Of a stretch of DNA of 5,410 bases, positions 1-4,797 are shown piece by piece. Every line of letters begins with the position of its first letter. Position 1 is the stretch's first letter. The stretch lies in the NCBI GenBank assembly GCA_964622035.1, contig CAZUPF010000040.1, positions 1 to 5,410 of the forward strand, written 5' to 3'. Source of the DNA: CAZUPF01 sp964622035. Its GTDB lineage: Bacteria; Patescibacteriota; WWE3; JAUXAW01; JAYEID01. The notes beneath the pieces were generated by a model. That model had not been told where the DNA came from and searched no databases. It was given only the letters and a program-made list of their open reading frames with translations. Position numbers and translations under genes: made by a program.

Positions 1-3
1 CAT
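1..3 (-). CDS. Possible start codon of a gene continuing beyond the left edge
   Basis: The reverse complement of the first three bases is ATG. It sits exactly 9 nt after a perfect TATAAT box on the minus strand, the same arrangement as the small-protein and EF-P starts elsewhere in this window. A terminator-like hairpin with a T-run lies just upstream, so this looks like the start of a new transcription unit reading out of the window. No codon beyond the start is visible, so nothing can be said about the product. The call rests only on promoter geometry. Confidence 0.35.
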
Positions 4-12
4 CTTGTAAGT

Positions 13-18
13 ATTATA
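13..18 (-). promoter_or_regulatory. -10 box (TATAAT) for the gene starting at the left edge
   Basis: A perfect TATAAT on the minus strand is followed by 9 nt and then ATG at 3..1. The three bases before it do not form an extended -10 TG, and no good -35 hexamer is found 16-18 nt upstream (TAGCTT at best). Initiation about 7 nt after the box would leave a leader of only 2-3 nt, meaning an essentially leaderless mRNA. The match is in a short region just downstream of a terminator, which supports it. Confidence 0.5.
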
Positions 19-22
19 GCGG

Positions 23-43
23 AAAAACCAGCTGAAAGCTAGG
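23..43 (-). terminator. Rho-independent terminator after the SPFH gene
   Basis: On the minus strand the arms CC(T)AGCT and AGCTGG form a 6-bp stem with one bulged T and a TTC loop (28-43), followed directly by TTTTT (27-23). It lies 38 nt after the SPFH stop codon and immediately before the next -10 box, which is where a terminator between two minus-strand units is expected. The stem is short, so efficiency may be modest. Confidence 0.55.
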
Positions 44-81
44 GCAGGAGGGCTCCGTCGAGGAAGCGGGTGGTATAACGG

Positions 82-1062
82 TCACGAAACTCGGATCGGC
101 GCAGGTGATTTAGCTTTCGGATCCGACTGCGGCGGTATCTTTTTGGCCGCCAAGGCAACGGCCGCGTGCGCTACCCCCTCACCAGCTGCGCTTTGGTGGG
201 GGTAAATGATAATCATCGAAGATTCTTCCTTCGATATCTCGGCCAAGTTCTGAATTTCCCGCAGGTGGAAACCGCCTTCCTGCTCCGCCAGGATTTTGCT
301 GGCCTCGGCCATCTTTTGCGCCACCGCCACCTCTGCTTCGGCCTGAATTTGCTTGGCCTCGGCCGCCCGTCGAGCCCGGGCAATCACCGCCAGCTCCTGA
401 ATCAGCTCCGGCGGGGTATCGACATCGGTAATCCGTACCGCCCGAACATCAACCCCATACTCAGCGGCGGAGCCGTCAATCTGCGCTTTAAGCTGGGCAG
501 CAATCTCATCCCGATTACTGAGAAGCCCTTTCAAATCAAGGCTGCCGATCGTGTTTTTAAGAGCCTCGGTCGATAACCAAATAACCGAACTCAGATAGTC
601 CTTGACATCGATCACCGCTTTTTGGGGATCTTCCACTTTAAATTCAATCGCCGCTGTTACTCTAGTAGGAACATTGTCTCTGGTGAGTGTTGCCGTAGCC
701 TCCACCTTACAAGTGGTAATTCGCACATCAACAATGCTGGCTACCGAATAGACAAAGGGAGGGATAACGAAAAGACCGGGGCCTCTGACGCCAACAAAAT
801 TCCCTAACCGCAAAAGGACCAGCCGCTCCCATTCGGGCAGGACATAAAACATCTTGGAGATTAGCGAAGAAAGCCAGAGGTCCAAACCCAAAAAGAGAAA
901 GAATAAGATGCTACCCGGCCCAATGTCGGCAGTGATGAGGACACTTAGAGGGAAAAGAACTACAGCCCCGAAGAAGACAAAGGTCGCCAAAAAAGAGACG
1001 GAGCGGATGAACGATTGAACGGTGTTGGTGTAAGCAGACTTAACTGCAAATGCGGTACTCAT
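82..1062 (-). CDS. SPFH/band 7 (stomatin/slipin-like) membrane protein
   Basis: This 326-aa protein has two hydrophobic segments near its N-terminus (about 22-44 and 50-67) and then an SPFH/band 7 domain (about 76-235). Recognisable slipin-type landmarks are RLGNFVGVRGPGLFVIPPF (85-103), VDVR (111-114), LTRDNVPTRV (126-135), and a PPEL motif (217-220) leading into an Ala/Glu/Lys/Arg-rich helix (225-265) likely to form the oligomerising coiled coil. The tail is Ala/Pro-rich and probably disordered. Such proteins assemble into rings on membrane microdomains and often organise membrane proteases. The usual NfeD partner is not adjacent. An upstream extension is open (ATG 1122, TTG 1128), but the ATG at 1062 is preferred because a good promoter lies between the two. 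The SPFH assignment is strong; the exact function is unknown. It is the last gene before the terminator at 23-43. Confidence 0.88.
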   Translation of the reverse strand: MSTAFAVKSAYTNTVQSFIRSVSFLATFVFFGAVVLFPLSVLITADIGPGSILFFLFLGLDLWLSSLISKMFYVLPEWERLVLLRLGNFVGVRGPGLFVIPPFVYSVASIVDVRITTCKVEATATLTRDNVPTRVTAAIEFKVEDPQKAVIDVKDYLSSVIWLSTEALKNTIGSLDLKGLLSNRDEIAAQLKAQIDGSAAEYGVDVRAVRITDVDTPPELIQELAVIARARRAAEAKQIQAEAEVAVAQKMAEASKILAEQEGGFHLREIQNLAEISKEESSMIIIYPHQSAAGEGVAHAAVALAAKKIPPQSDPKAKSPAPIRVS

Positions 1063-1074
1063 CGGCCAGGTCCA

Positions 1075-1103
1075 AGTATACCCGGGATTAAATGGGCCGT
1101 CAA
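1075..1103 (-). promoter_or_regulatory. Internal promoter for the SPFH gene
   Basis: TTGACG (1103-1098) and TATACT (1080-1075), each one mismatch from the sigma70-type consensus, are separated by exactly 17 nt on the minus strand. The ATG at 1062 begins 12 nt after the -10, so the predicted leader is about 5 nt. The -35 overlaps the TGA stop of the upstream regulator gene. This suggests SPFH can be transcribed independently of the operon and supports 1062 over the earlier possible starts. Confidence 0.6.
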
Positions 1104-1675
1104 GCAACCATCCTTGCCTCATCCCCAATAAGCATAATCCGCGGTAGCAGTAACAAGCTATTAAGGAAGGCGTCTTTCCGCGCCTTAAGGGAGCTAAATT
1201 CCCCCTCGGAAAGCGCCATATAGTTCAGTTCGTGCCCATGCTCTTTTTCCACCTTACGAATGTACTGCTTCAAGATTTCTAAGTGAACATCACCAACCAG
1301 AAAGAGATCGACATCCTTCTCTTCGGCAATGCGCCCCATCGGCAGCGCCCGAGCGATAAAGGCATACTTAATCTTCCCCAACTTCCGTTTGTGCTTGATT
1401 ATCAAACCGCCCAAACCCACCTCGCAAGAGATAAGGCTAAGAAGCGACCGGTAGAGCGGGTGGCCAACCACCACTCGGTAGTAGAGGCGGTTACCGCGGG
1501 GCCACTTCTCGATTAAACCAAGTCTCTCCAAATTATCCAGCTCCCGCCGCACCGCGTTGATCTCCGTTCCTACCACCCGAGTAACCTCACGAACATAATG
1601 CTCCGCCTCCGAATCCCGAAGGAAGAGACTGAGCATCGCCACGCGAACTTTTGAAGTGAACAGATCTGTTAACAT
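1100..1675 (-). CDS. Winged-helix regulator fused to a degenerate minimal nucleotidyltransferase domain
   Basis: This 191-aa protein has two parts. Residues 1-70 form an ArsR-like winged helix: the stretch from EINAVRRELDNLERLGLIEK looks like the recognition helix, followed by a wing containing GNRLYY. Residues 103-187 resemble the MNT-type nucleotidyltransferase fold, with a paired aspartate motif DVDLFLVGD (121-129), and the EGEF and LLLPRIMLIGDE stretches typical of this fused family. The Gly-Ser that normally binds the nucleotide phosphate is replaced by Arg109-Ala110, while Gly114 and both aspartates (121, 123) remain. The domain may therefore be a ligand sensor or a dead enzyme (inference). 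The start at 1675 lies 16 nt after the DUF3048 stop and was chosen over an upstream codon that would overlap that gene. No clear Shine-Dalgarno is visible. No HEPN toxin partner is adjacent, so an MNT/HEPN pair is not supported. Confidence 0.8.
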   Translation of the reverse strand: MLTDLFTSKVRVAMLSLFLRDSEAEHYVREVTRVVGTEINAVRRELDNLERLGLIEKWPRGNRLYYRVVVGHPLYRSLLSLISCEVGLGGLIIKHKRKLGKIKYAFIARALPMGRIAEEKDVDLFLVGDVHLEILKQYIRKVEKEHGHELNYMALSEGEFSSLKARKDAFLNSLLLLPRIMLIGDEARMVA

Positions 1676-1691
1676 AGTTCTAGCTGATAAC

Positions 1692-2954
1692 CTACTGAAT
1701 CGCCACCAATCCGGCATTCCTCGTCGGAATCACCTCAATCCAAATCTGCCCCCGGTTGAATACGATACCACCCCCTTCAGCATCATAGAACATGGTCCGC
1801 GCATAGATACTACCCTTTTTCCAGGTGGCATCAGTTACTTTACCGTCAAGGAAAACTTTCGCCGCGCCCTCGCCCACCGTTTCATAATTCAGGTGGTGCT
1901 TCTTGTCCCCAAAAGAGCTTTCGTTAACGAACTGCAAAATAACATTCTTGGCTAGTATCCGCGCGTTATCTGCCCCAGCATCAACCGTCGGCTCGCCCCC
2001 TTGCGAACGCTTATAACCATTGGCCGCCGAATCATACTCCCAAAGTACTGCATACCCCGCTGTCTCCCAGAAATTAAAGGATATCGTCGAACCAGTGAGG
2101 GCCTGGGCAGGCTGAAGATCCCCCGTGGGGCTATCCTCCTTAAACTCCCACTGGTCGAATGTCTTTAGACCCTCCCAACCCGGATACTTCCGCGGGGCTT
2201 CGTTCCACAGCTTTTCCGTCGCAGTGTACCCGGTATGTTCGGTGGCCACCCCCCGAGAATTATCCCGCCAATAAGCAGTCGCCCCCAACCACATCTGGTC
2301 AAGGGAAGGCAAATTGATCCTATTTATCTTGGCGTAGGCATCGGCCGCCGGGTTGCAGGTGAAAGCGTAATCGGGATTTTCCTGGTTAGCTTTATCGTTA
2401 TTGTCCATATAGGCCCCACCCCAGTGGGCGTACCAGGCGTTGAACTCCGCTGCCCAATCTTCGTAGTAAACCCGTGCCGAGCGGACCGGGCCAACTTGCT
2501 CGCAATCCTGTGCGTGAAAAACGGCTAAAAGTCGAGTTATCCCCCCCTCAGCCACGGCCTCGTAAATAAGATCCGCCTTGGAGAGGCCAAATTGCGGACG
2601 AGCCTGAACATGGTTGTTGACCATTATCGCCAGAGGGCGACGCGAGGCAAAGACATCCGCCCCCTCTTTCGTATAGAGACCTCCATTAATCGGGGAGGCT
2701 TCGGTCCGCGCCGCCCCTGGGGAAACTTCCGGCATCTGCTCCCGACCGCCGCTCATCCAGGGAAGCGCCATTTTCTTGCTGTTCCATTTAAAGTAGGAAA
2801 CAGCGCTAAAGACGGTCAGCCCCAAAACCAAAAACCCCAAAATCCCCACGCCCACAGCCGCCGTGACCCGCGGACCACGGGAAAGGTTCCCCCACCAAAT
2901 CTGAAAACGGATCTTGAACTCCTGAAACTTGTAAGAAAAACTAAACTTAGCCAT
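1692..2954 (-). CDS. DUF3048 (YerB-like) membrane-anchored extracytoplasmic protein
   Basis: This 420-aa protein has a positively charged N-terminus, one hydrophobic helix (about 31-53), a Pro/Gly/Ser-rich linker (about 65-100) and a large extracytoplasmic region. Residues about 104-245 carry the DUF3048 N-terminal signature: RRPLAIMVNNHVQARPQFGL (105-124), ADLIYEAVAEGGITRLLAVF and VGPVRSARVYY (154-164). Residues about 286-413 fit the C-terminal DUF3048 domain, with STISF, NVILQFV, DGKVTDATWKKGS and NRGQIWIEVIP. Bacillus YerB is a lipoprotein of this family. Here no lipobox is visible and the anchor looks like an uncleaved signal-anchor helix. The biochemical role of the family is unknown. 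The ATG at 2954 is preferred to a GTG directly before it. The gene lies 16 nt after DUF4446 and 16 nt before the winged-helix gene, consistent with one operon. The family call is firm. Confidence 0.9.
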   Translation of the reverse strand: MAKFSFSYKFQEFKIRFQIWWGNLSRGPRVTAAVGVGILGFLVLGLTVFSAVSYFKWNSKKMALPWMSGGREQMPEVSPGAARTEASPINGGLYTKEGADVFASRRPLAIMVNNHVQARPQFGLSKADLIYEAVAEGGITRLLAVFHAQDCEQVGPVRSARVYYEDWAAEFNAWYAHWGGAYMDNNDKANQENPDYAFTCNPAADAYAKINRINLPSLDQMWLGATAYWRDNSRGVATEHTGYTATEKLWNEAPRKYPGWEGLKTFDQWEFKEDSPTGDLQPAQALTGSTISFNFWETAGYAVLWEYDSAANGYKRSQGGEPTVDAGADNARILAKNVILQFVNESSFGDKKHHLNYETVGEGAAKVFLDGKVTDATWKKGSIYARTMFYDAEGGGIVFNRGQIWIEVIPTRNAGLVAIQ

Positions 2955-2970
2955 CACTACTAAAAACCAA

Positions 2971-3459
2971 TTACTGCCCCTGAGCCCTCTTTATCGCCTC
3001 CTGCTCCTCATCCGAAAACTCGTAACCCGCCTCTTTCCCCTCTTTCACCGGCTTCCCGTAAATTCTCGTAGTCTCCCGCTGGTAAAGGGAGGAGAGCACA
3101 ATCCCCGAGCCGTAGTTGTCAAGAAGAGCGATGGCGAAGGATTGATCCCCCCCAGTATCCTCAAAAGGATTAAACCGCACCAAACCAACCCGCTGAAAAT
3201 GGGTGAGGCCGTCGTGCTGAACCCGGGCCAGAGATTCCTGAAGCCGCCTAATTTCCTCCGTGTTCTCCCCCGCCCGACTGAGATAGGCCTCCAAAACACG
3301 CTTAAGGTCCACCCCCTTGACCTCCTTGGTTAGCCGCCGGTAATGCCTAAGCGCTCGCCAGTAAAGAAAGGTAAGAATAACGAGCCAAATGAATAATGCA
3401 GCGAGAATACCCAAGACAAGAGGGGACTGAGCCAAAGGTTGGACAAAACTTGGGTTCAT
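2971..3459 (-). CDS. DUF4446 family membrane protein
   Basis: This 162-aa protein has one transmembrane helix (about 14-35), a charged, probably coiled-coil stretch (about 38-82) and a conserved cytoplasmic domain (84-160). The hallmark is VGLVRFNPFEDTGGDQSF (91-108), followed by ALLDNYGSGIVLSSLYQRE, the TRIYGKPVKEGKE block, and a closing FSDEEQEAIKRA. Length and order match the family closely. DUF4446 proteins are known from Firmicutes, in some cases near chromosome-partition genes, and from CPR genomes; their function is unknown. It is the first gene of the leftward operon. The ATG at 3459 has no Shine-Dalgarno and follows a -35/-10 pair so closely that the message is probably leaderless. 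Confidence 0.9.
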   Translation of the reverse strand: MNPSFVQPLAQSPLVLGILAALFIWLVILTFLYWRALRHYRRLTKEVKGVDLKRVLEAYLSRAGENTEEIRRLQESLARVQHDGLTHFQRVGLVRFNPFEDTGGDQSFAIALLDNYGSGIVLSSLYQRETTRIYGKPVKEGKEAGYEFSDEEQEAIKRAQGQ

Positions 3460-3464
3460 TAACT

Positions 3465-3512
3465 ACAAGGTAGCAGAGCGGGCGGGGGGTGTCAAATACG
3501 AGGGCACCTTGT
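3465..3512. repeat. Inverted repeat across the divergent promoter region
   Basis: ACAAGGT (3465-3471) is repeated in inverse orientation as ACCTTGT (3506-3512), with arm centres 41 nt apart, close to four helical turns. Each arm sits in its own small dyad, CTAC-AAG-GTAG (3463-3473) and CAC-CTT-GTG (3505-3513). The left arm covers the -10 of the DUF4446 promoter. The right arm abuts the extended -10 of the small-protein promoter. A shared regulator bound at both is possible, but 7-bp arms can arise by chance. Confidence 0.3.
3467..3495 (-). promoter_or_regulatory. Promoter of the DUF4446-DUF3048-wHTH operon
   Basis: A perfect TTGACA (3495-3490) is followed, after a C-rich 17-nt spacer, by TACCTT (3472-3467), a weak -10 matching three consensus positions. 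The start codon at 3459 begins 7 nt after the -10, about where transcription would start, so the message should be leaderless. The -35 is ideal and the -10 poor, which could suit an activated promoter. It is back to back with the plus-strand promoter at 3512-3520. Confidence 0.5.
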
Positions 3513-3520
3513 GTTATAAT
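3512..3520 (+). promoter_or_regulatory. Extended -10 promoter of the small coiled-coil/TM gene
   Basis: The sequence TGTTATAAT is a perfect -10 (3515-3520) with the extended TGn element. No good -35 is seen 16-18 nt upstream, as is usual for extended -10 promoters. The ATG at 3530 begins 9 nt after the box, giving a predicted leader of 2-3 nt. Confidence 0.65.
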
Positions 3521-3529
3521 GTTTCCACA

Positions 3530-3784
3530 ATGTCCCGAAAAACCCAAGAGACGAAAAAGCTAAGAAGGGAAGTGGAGATTCTCCGAGCACAGCTGAAGGG
3601 GGAGACTCAGGTTGCGAAAACAAAAACCACCCCAAGCGCCCCTCCCGCCACCGCTGAAGTCGCCACCGCTCCTGAATCCGCAACGCACATCCGCGAAGAC
3701 CTGCGCCGCTCATTATTAATTACCGCGGCCGTCCTGGCCCTCATCGGCGGGCTTACCCTCTCCCGTTCCTACTGGGGTGGCTAG
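3530..3784 (+). CDS. Small coiled-coil plus C-terminal transmembrane protein
   Basis: I do not recognise a named family. The 84-aa product has a highly charged N-terminal helix with heptad-like leucines (about 5-24, ending EILRAQLKGE), an Ala/Pro/Thr-rich linker (about 30-50), a short charged segment IREDLRR (54-60), and one hydrophobic helix (about 61-77) followed by RSYWGG. This is the layout of a tail-anchored protein with a cytoplasmic coiled coil. Small proteins of this design are common in CPR genomes, though that is recollection, not a match. An in-frame TTG at 3509 would start upstream of the -10 box, so the ATG at 3530 is chosen. The gene diverges from the DUF4446 operon. Its TAG stop shares the tetranucleotide CTAG with the stop of convergent EF-P, leaving no room for a separate terminator. 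Confidence 0.75.
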   Translation: MSRKTQETKKLRREVEILRAQLKGETQVAKTKTTPSAPPATAEVATAPESATHIREDLRRSLLITAAVLALIGGLTLSRSYWGG

Positions 3785-4356
3785 CCCCGCACCCGCTCAA
3801 CATACTCCCCAGTCTCCGTTCGTACCCGCACCAAATCTCCTACCTTAATAAACATCGGCGCCTGGATAACCGCCCCGGTCTCCAAAGTCACCGGCTTAGT
3901 TACCGACCCCGCCGAATCACCCTTCTCACTCGATCCCGCCTCGGTAACCGCTAGGTCTACCTTGAGCGGAATCTCGAGGCTAATAACCTCCGCTGAATGG
4001 GAATCAAGAAAGGCCTGAACTTCGCCACCCTCTTTTAAAAACTTCCAGCCCGCCAACCGCTCTTTATCAACACTAATACGCTGCTTGGTCTCGGCATCCA
4101 GAAATACCAGCTGCTCTTGGCGCTGGTCGTGGTAGAGAAGCTGCAAAACCTGCCCCTCAACCTCAGCCTCCTCTACCCGCTGACCACTAGCGAAACGGAA
4201 TTCCTTTAGTTTGCCACTACGCAAAGTGCGCGCCGTTATCCGGATAACTGCTTTCGCTCGGCTGTGTTTTTGGTGGAAGTACTTCTCTACTCGGTAGATT
4301 TCGCCAGAATCTTCGAAAATAATCCCCGCCCGTAGATCATTAACGGAAATAGCCAT
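3781..4356 (-). CDS. efp: Translation elongation factor P with an atypical tip loop
   Basis: EF-P binds ribosomes stalled at polyproline and stimulates peptide bond formation. The 191-aa length and three-domain layout fit the family. Domain I (about 1-63) opens MAISVNDLRAGIIFE. Domain II is about 64-128 and ends VISLEIP. Domain III (about 131-191) contains KGDSAG, KPVTLETGAVIQAPMFIKVG and TGEYVERVRG. Aligned by eye with E. coli EF-P, the stretch around KPGKGQA reads KHSRAKA here (residues 30-36). Arg33 therefore occupies the normally modified position (Lys34 in E. coli, Arg32 in rhamnosylated EF-Ps), but the surrounding Pro and both Gly are lost. No EpmA, EarP or YmfI-like modification gene is in the window. 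The start at 4356 matches the family N-terminus and lies 9 nt after a TATAAT. The open frame further upstream contains the promoter and is not coding. Confidence 0.95.
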   Translation of the reverse strand: MAISVNDLRAGIIFEDSGEIYRVEKYFHQKHSRAKAVIRITARTLRSGKLKEFRFASGQRVEEAEVEGQVLQLLYHDQRQEQLVFLDAETKQRISVDKERLAGWKFLKEGGEVQAFLDSHSAEVISLEIPLKVDLAVTEAGSSEKGDSAGSVTKPVTLETGAVIQAPMFIKVGDLVRVRTETGEYVERVRG

Positions 4357-4365
4357 AACGGGGGG

Positions 4366-4374
4366 ATTATACCA
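4366..4374 (-). promoter_or_regulatory. Extended -10 promoter of efp
   Basis: On the minus strand TGGTATAAT combines a perfect -10 (4371-4366) with the TGn extension. No convincing -35 is found 16-18 nt upstream. The efp ATG at 4356 begins 9 nt after the box, as for the small plus-strand gene and the left-edge start. The predicted leader is 2-3 nt and has no Shine-Dalgarno. Confidence 0.65.
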
Positions 4375-4403
4375 CAACCCCCGCCCCCGGCAGTCGGGCG
4401 GAC

Positions 4404-4428
4404 CCTCCGCAGCATTTTCTCCGGGAGG
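4404..4428 (-). terminator. Possible hairpin terminator after the membrane protein gene
   Basis: Just after the stop codon at 4435, the arms CCTCCG and CGGGAGG (plus-strand reading, 4404-4409 and 4422-4428) can form a 6-bp GC-rich stem with one bulge and a 12-nt loop. There is no T-run after it on the minus strand, so it is not a classical intrinsic terminator. It lies between the ASCH/membrane-protein pair and the efp promoter. The evidence is weak. Confidence 0.25.
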
Positions 4429-4434
4429 AACCAC

Positions 4435-4797
4435 CTACGAGTAGCGATAACCGAGTAACCAGGTGGTTCCTGTTGCCAAAAGCACCGCGAAAATTACGGC
4501 ATCCAATCGAGACCAACGCCCCCTCTTCCAGACCCGGGGGATCGCCCAGAGAAGAAAAATCTCAACGGGGAAGGTAGTCCATTTACCGTAGCCACCAAAC
4601 AAAAGCCACTTTAAGCGAGGGGGGAGGCGCGCCGGATCCGGCTCCCGATGGGCAAACTCGGTAAACCCATTATGGATATCGAGAACGTCCTGAAGAATAT
4701 CCCGAACCAAGTGTTGCGCCGCGCACAAGAGGATAAAAACTAGCCAGCGCCGCCACAACCAGAGAAGCTTTCCCCCACTATCGTGGAAACTAATCAT
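4435..4797 (-). CDS. Small multi-pass membrane protein, unassigned
   Basis: I do not recognise the family. The 120-aa product has hydrophobic segments at about 11-33, 74-90 and 98-116, suggesting two or three membrane passes. Between the first two is a 40-residue polar loop with distinctive residues: DILQDVLDIHNGFTEFAH (33-50), PARLPPRLKWLLFGGYGKW (55-73). This loop, rich in His, Asp, Gly and aromatic residues, looks constrained and may be the functional part. The ATG at 4797 overlaps the ASCH stop codon as ATGA and has a GGAG Shine-Dalgarno 8 nt upstream, which decides the start over an in-frame codon at 4833 that would lie deep inside the ASCH gene. The gene is translationally coupled to the ASCH protein, so a joint role is plausible but unproven. 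Confidence 0.75.
   Translation of the reverse strand: MISFHDSGGKLLWLWRRWLVFILLCAAQHLVRDILQDVLDIHNGFTEFAHREPDPARLPPRLKWLLFGGYGKWTTFPVEIFLLWAIPRVWKRGRWSRLDAVIFAVLLATGTTWLLGYRYS

Noticed and set aside
71..79. TGGTATAAC on the plus strand, resembling an extended -10
   Set aside because: No plausible plus-strand gene follows it, and it lies just before the SPFH stop on the opposite strand.
166..963. Plus-strand open frames of 136 and 61 codons (166-576 and 622-807)
   Set aside because: They lie opposite the SPFH coding region, which has clear domain conservation, and their translations show no family resemblance. They are antisense shadows.
1063..1128. Longer SPFH start at TTG 1128 or ATG 1122
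   Set aside because: It would overlap the regulator gene's end, have only a weak GGGG as ribosome site, and run through the good promoter at 1075-1103. It is kept only as an alternative.
1100..1675. MNT/HEPN toxin-antitoxin module
   Set aside because: The nucleotidyltransferase domain is fused to a winged helix, lacks Gly-Ser, and no HEPN-like protein is encoded beside it.
1283..2963. Plus-strand open frames at 1283-1516, 1656-1955, 2235-2528 and 2592-2963
   Set aside because: All are antisense to the winged-helix and DUF3048 genes, rich in Pro and Arg as expected of shadows, and lack promoter or ribosome-binding signals.
3045..3713. Alternative open frames 3045-3299, 3347-3547 and 3492-3713 on minus, and 3142-3333 on plus
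   Set aside because: They overlap the well-supported DUF4446 and small-protein genes in other frames and show no recognisable domains.
3775..3794. GGGTG/CACCC hairpin around the shared CTAG as a bidirectional terminator
   Set aside because: The stem is only 5 bp with a 10-nt loop, and there is no T-run on either strand.
4357..4434. N-terminal extension of EF-P up to 4434
   Set aside because: The family N-terminus begins at MAISVNDLRAG. The extension contains the extended -10 promoter and a GC-rich hairpin.
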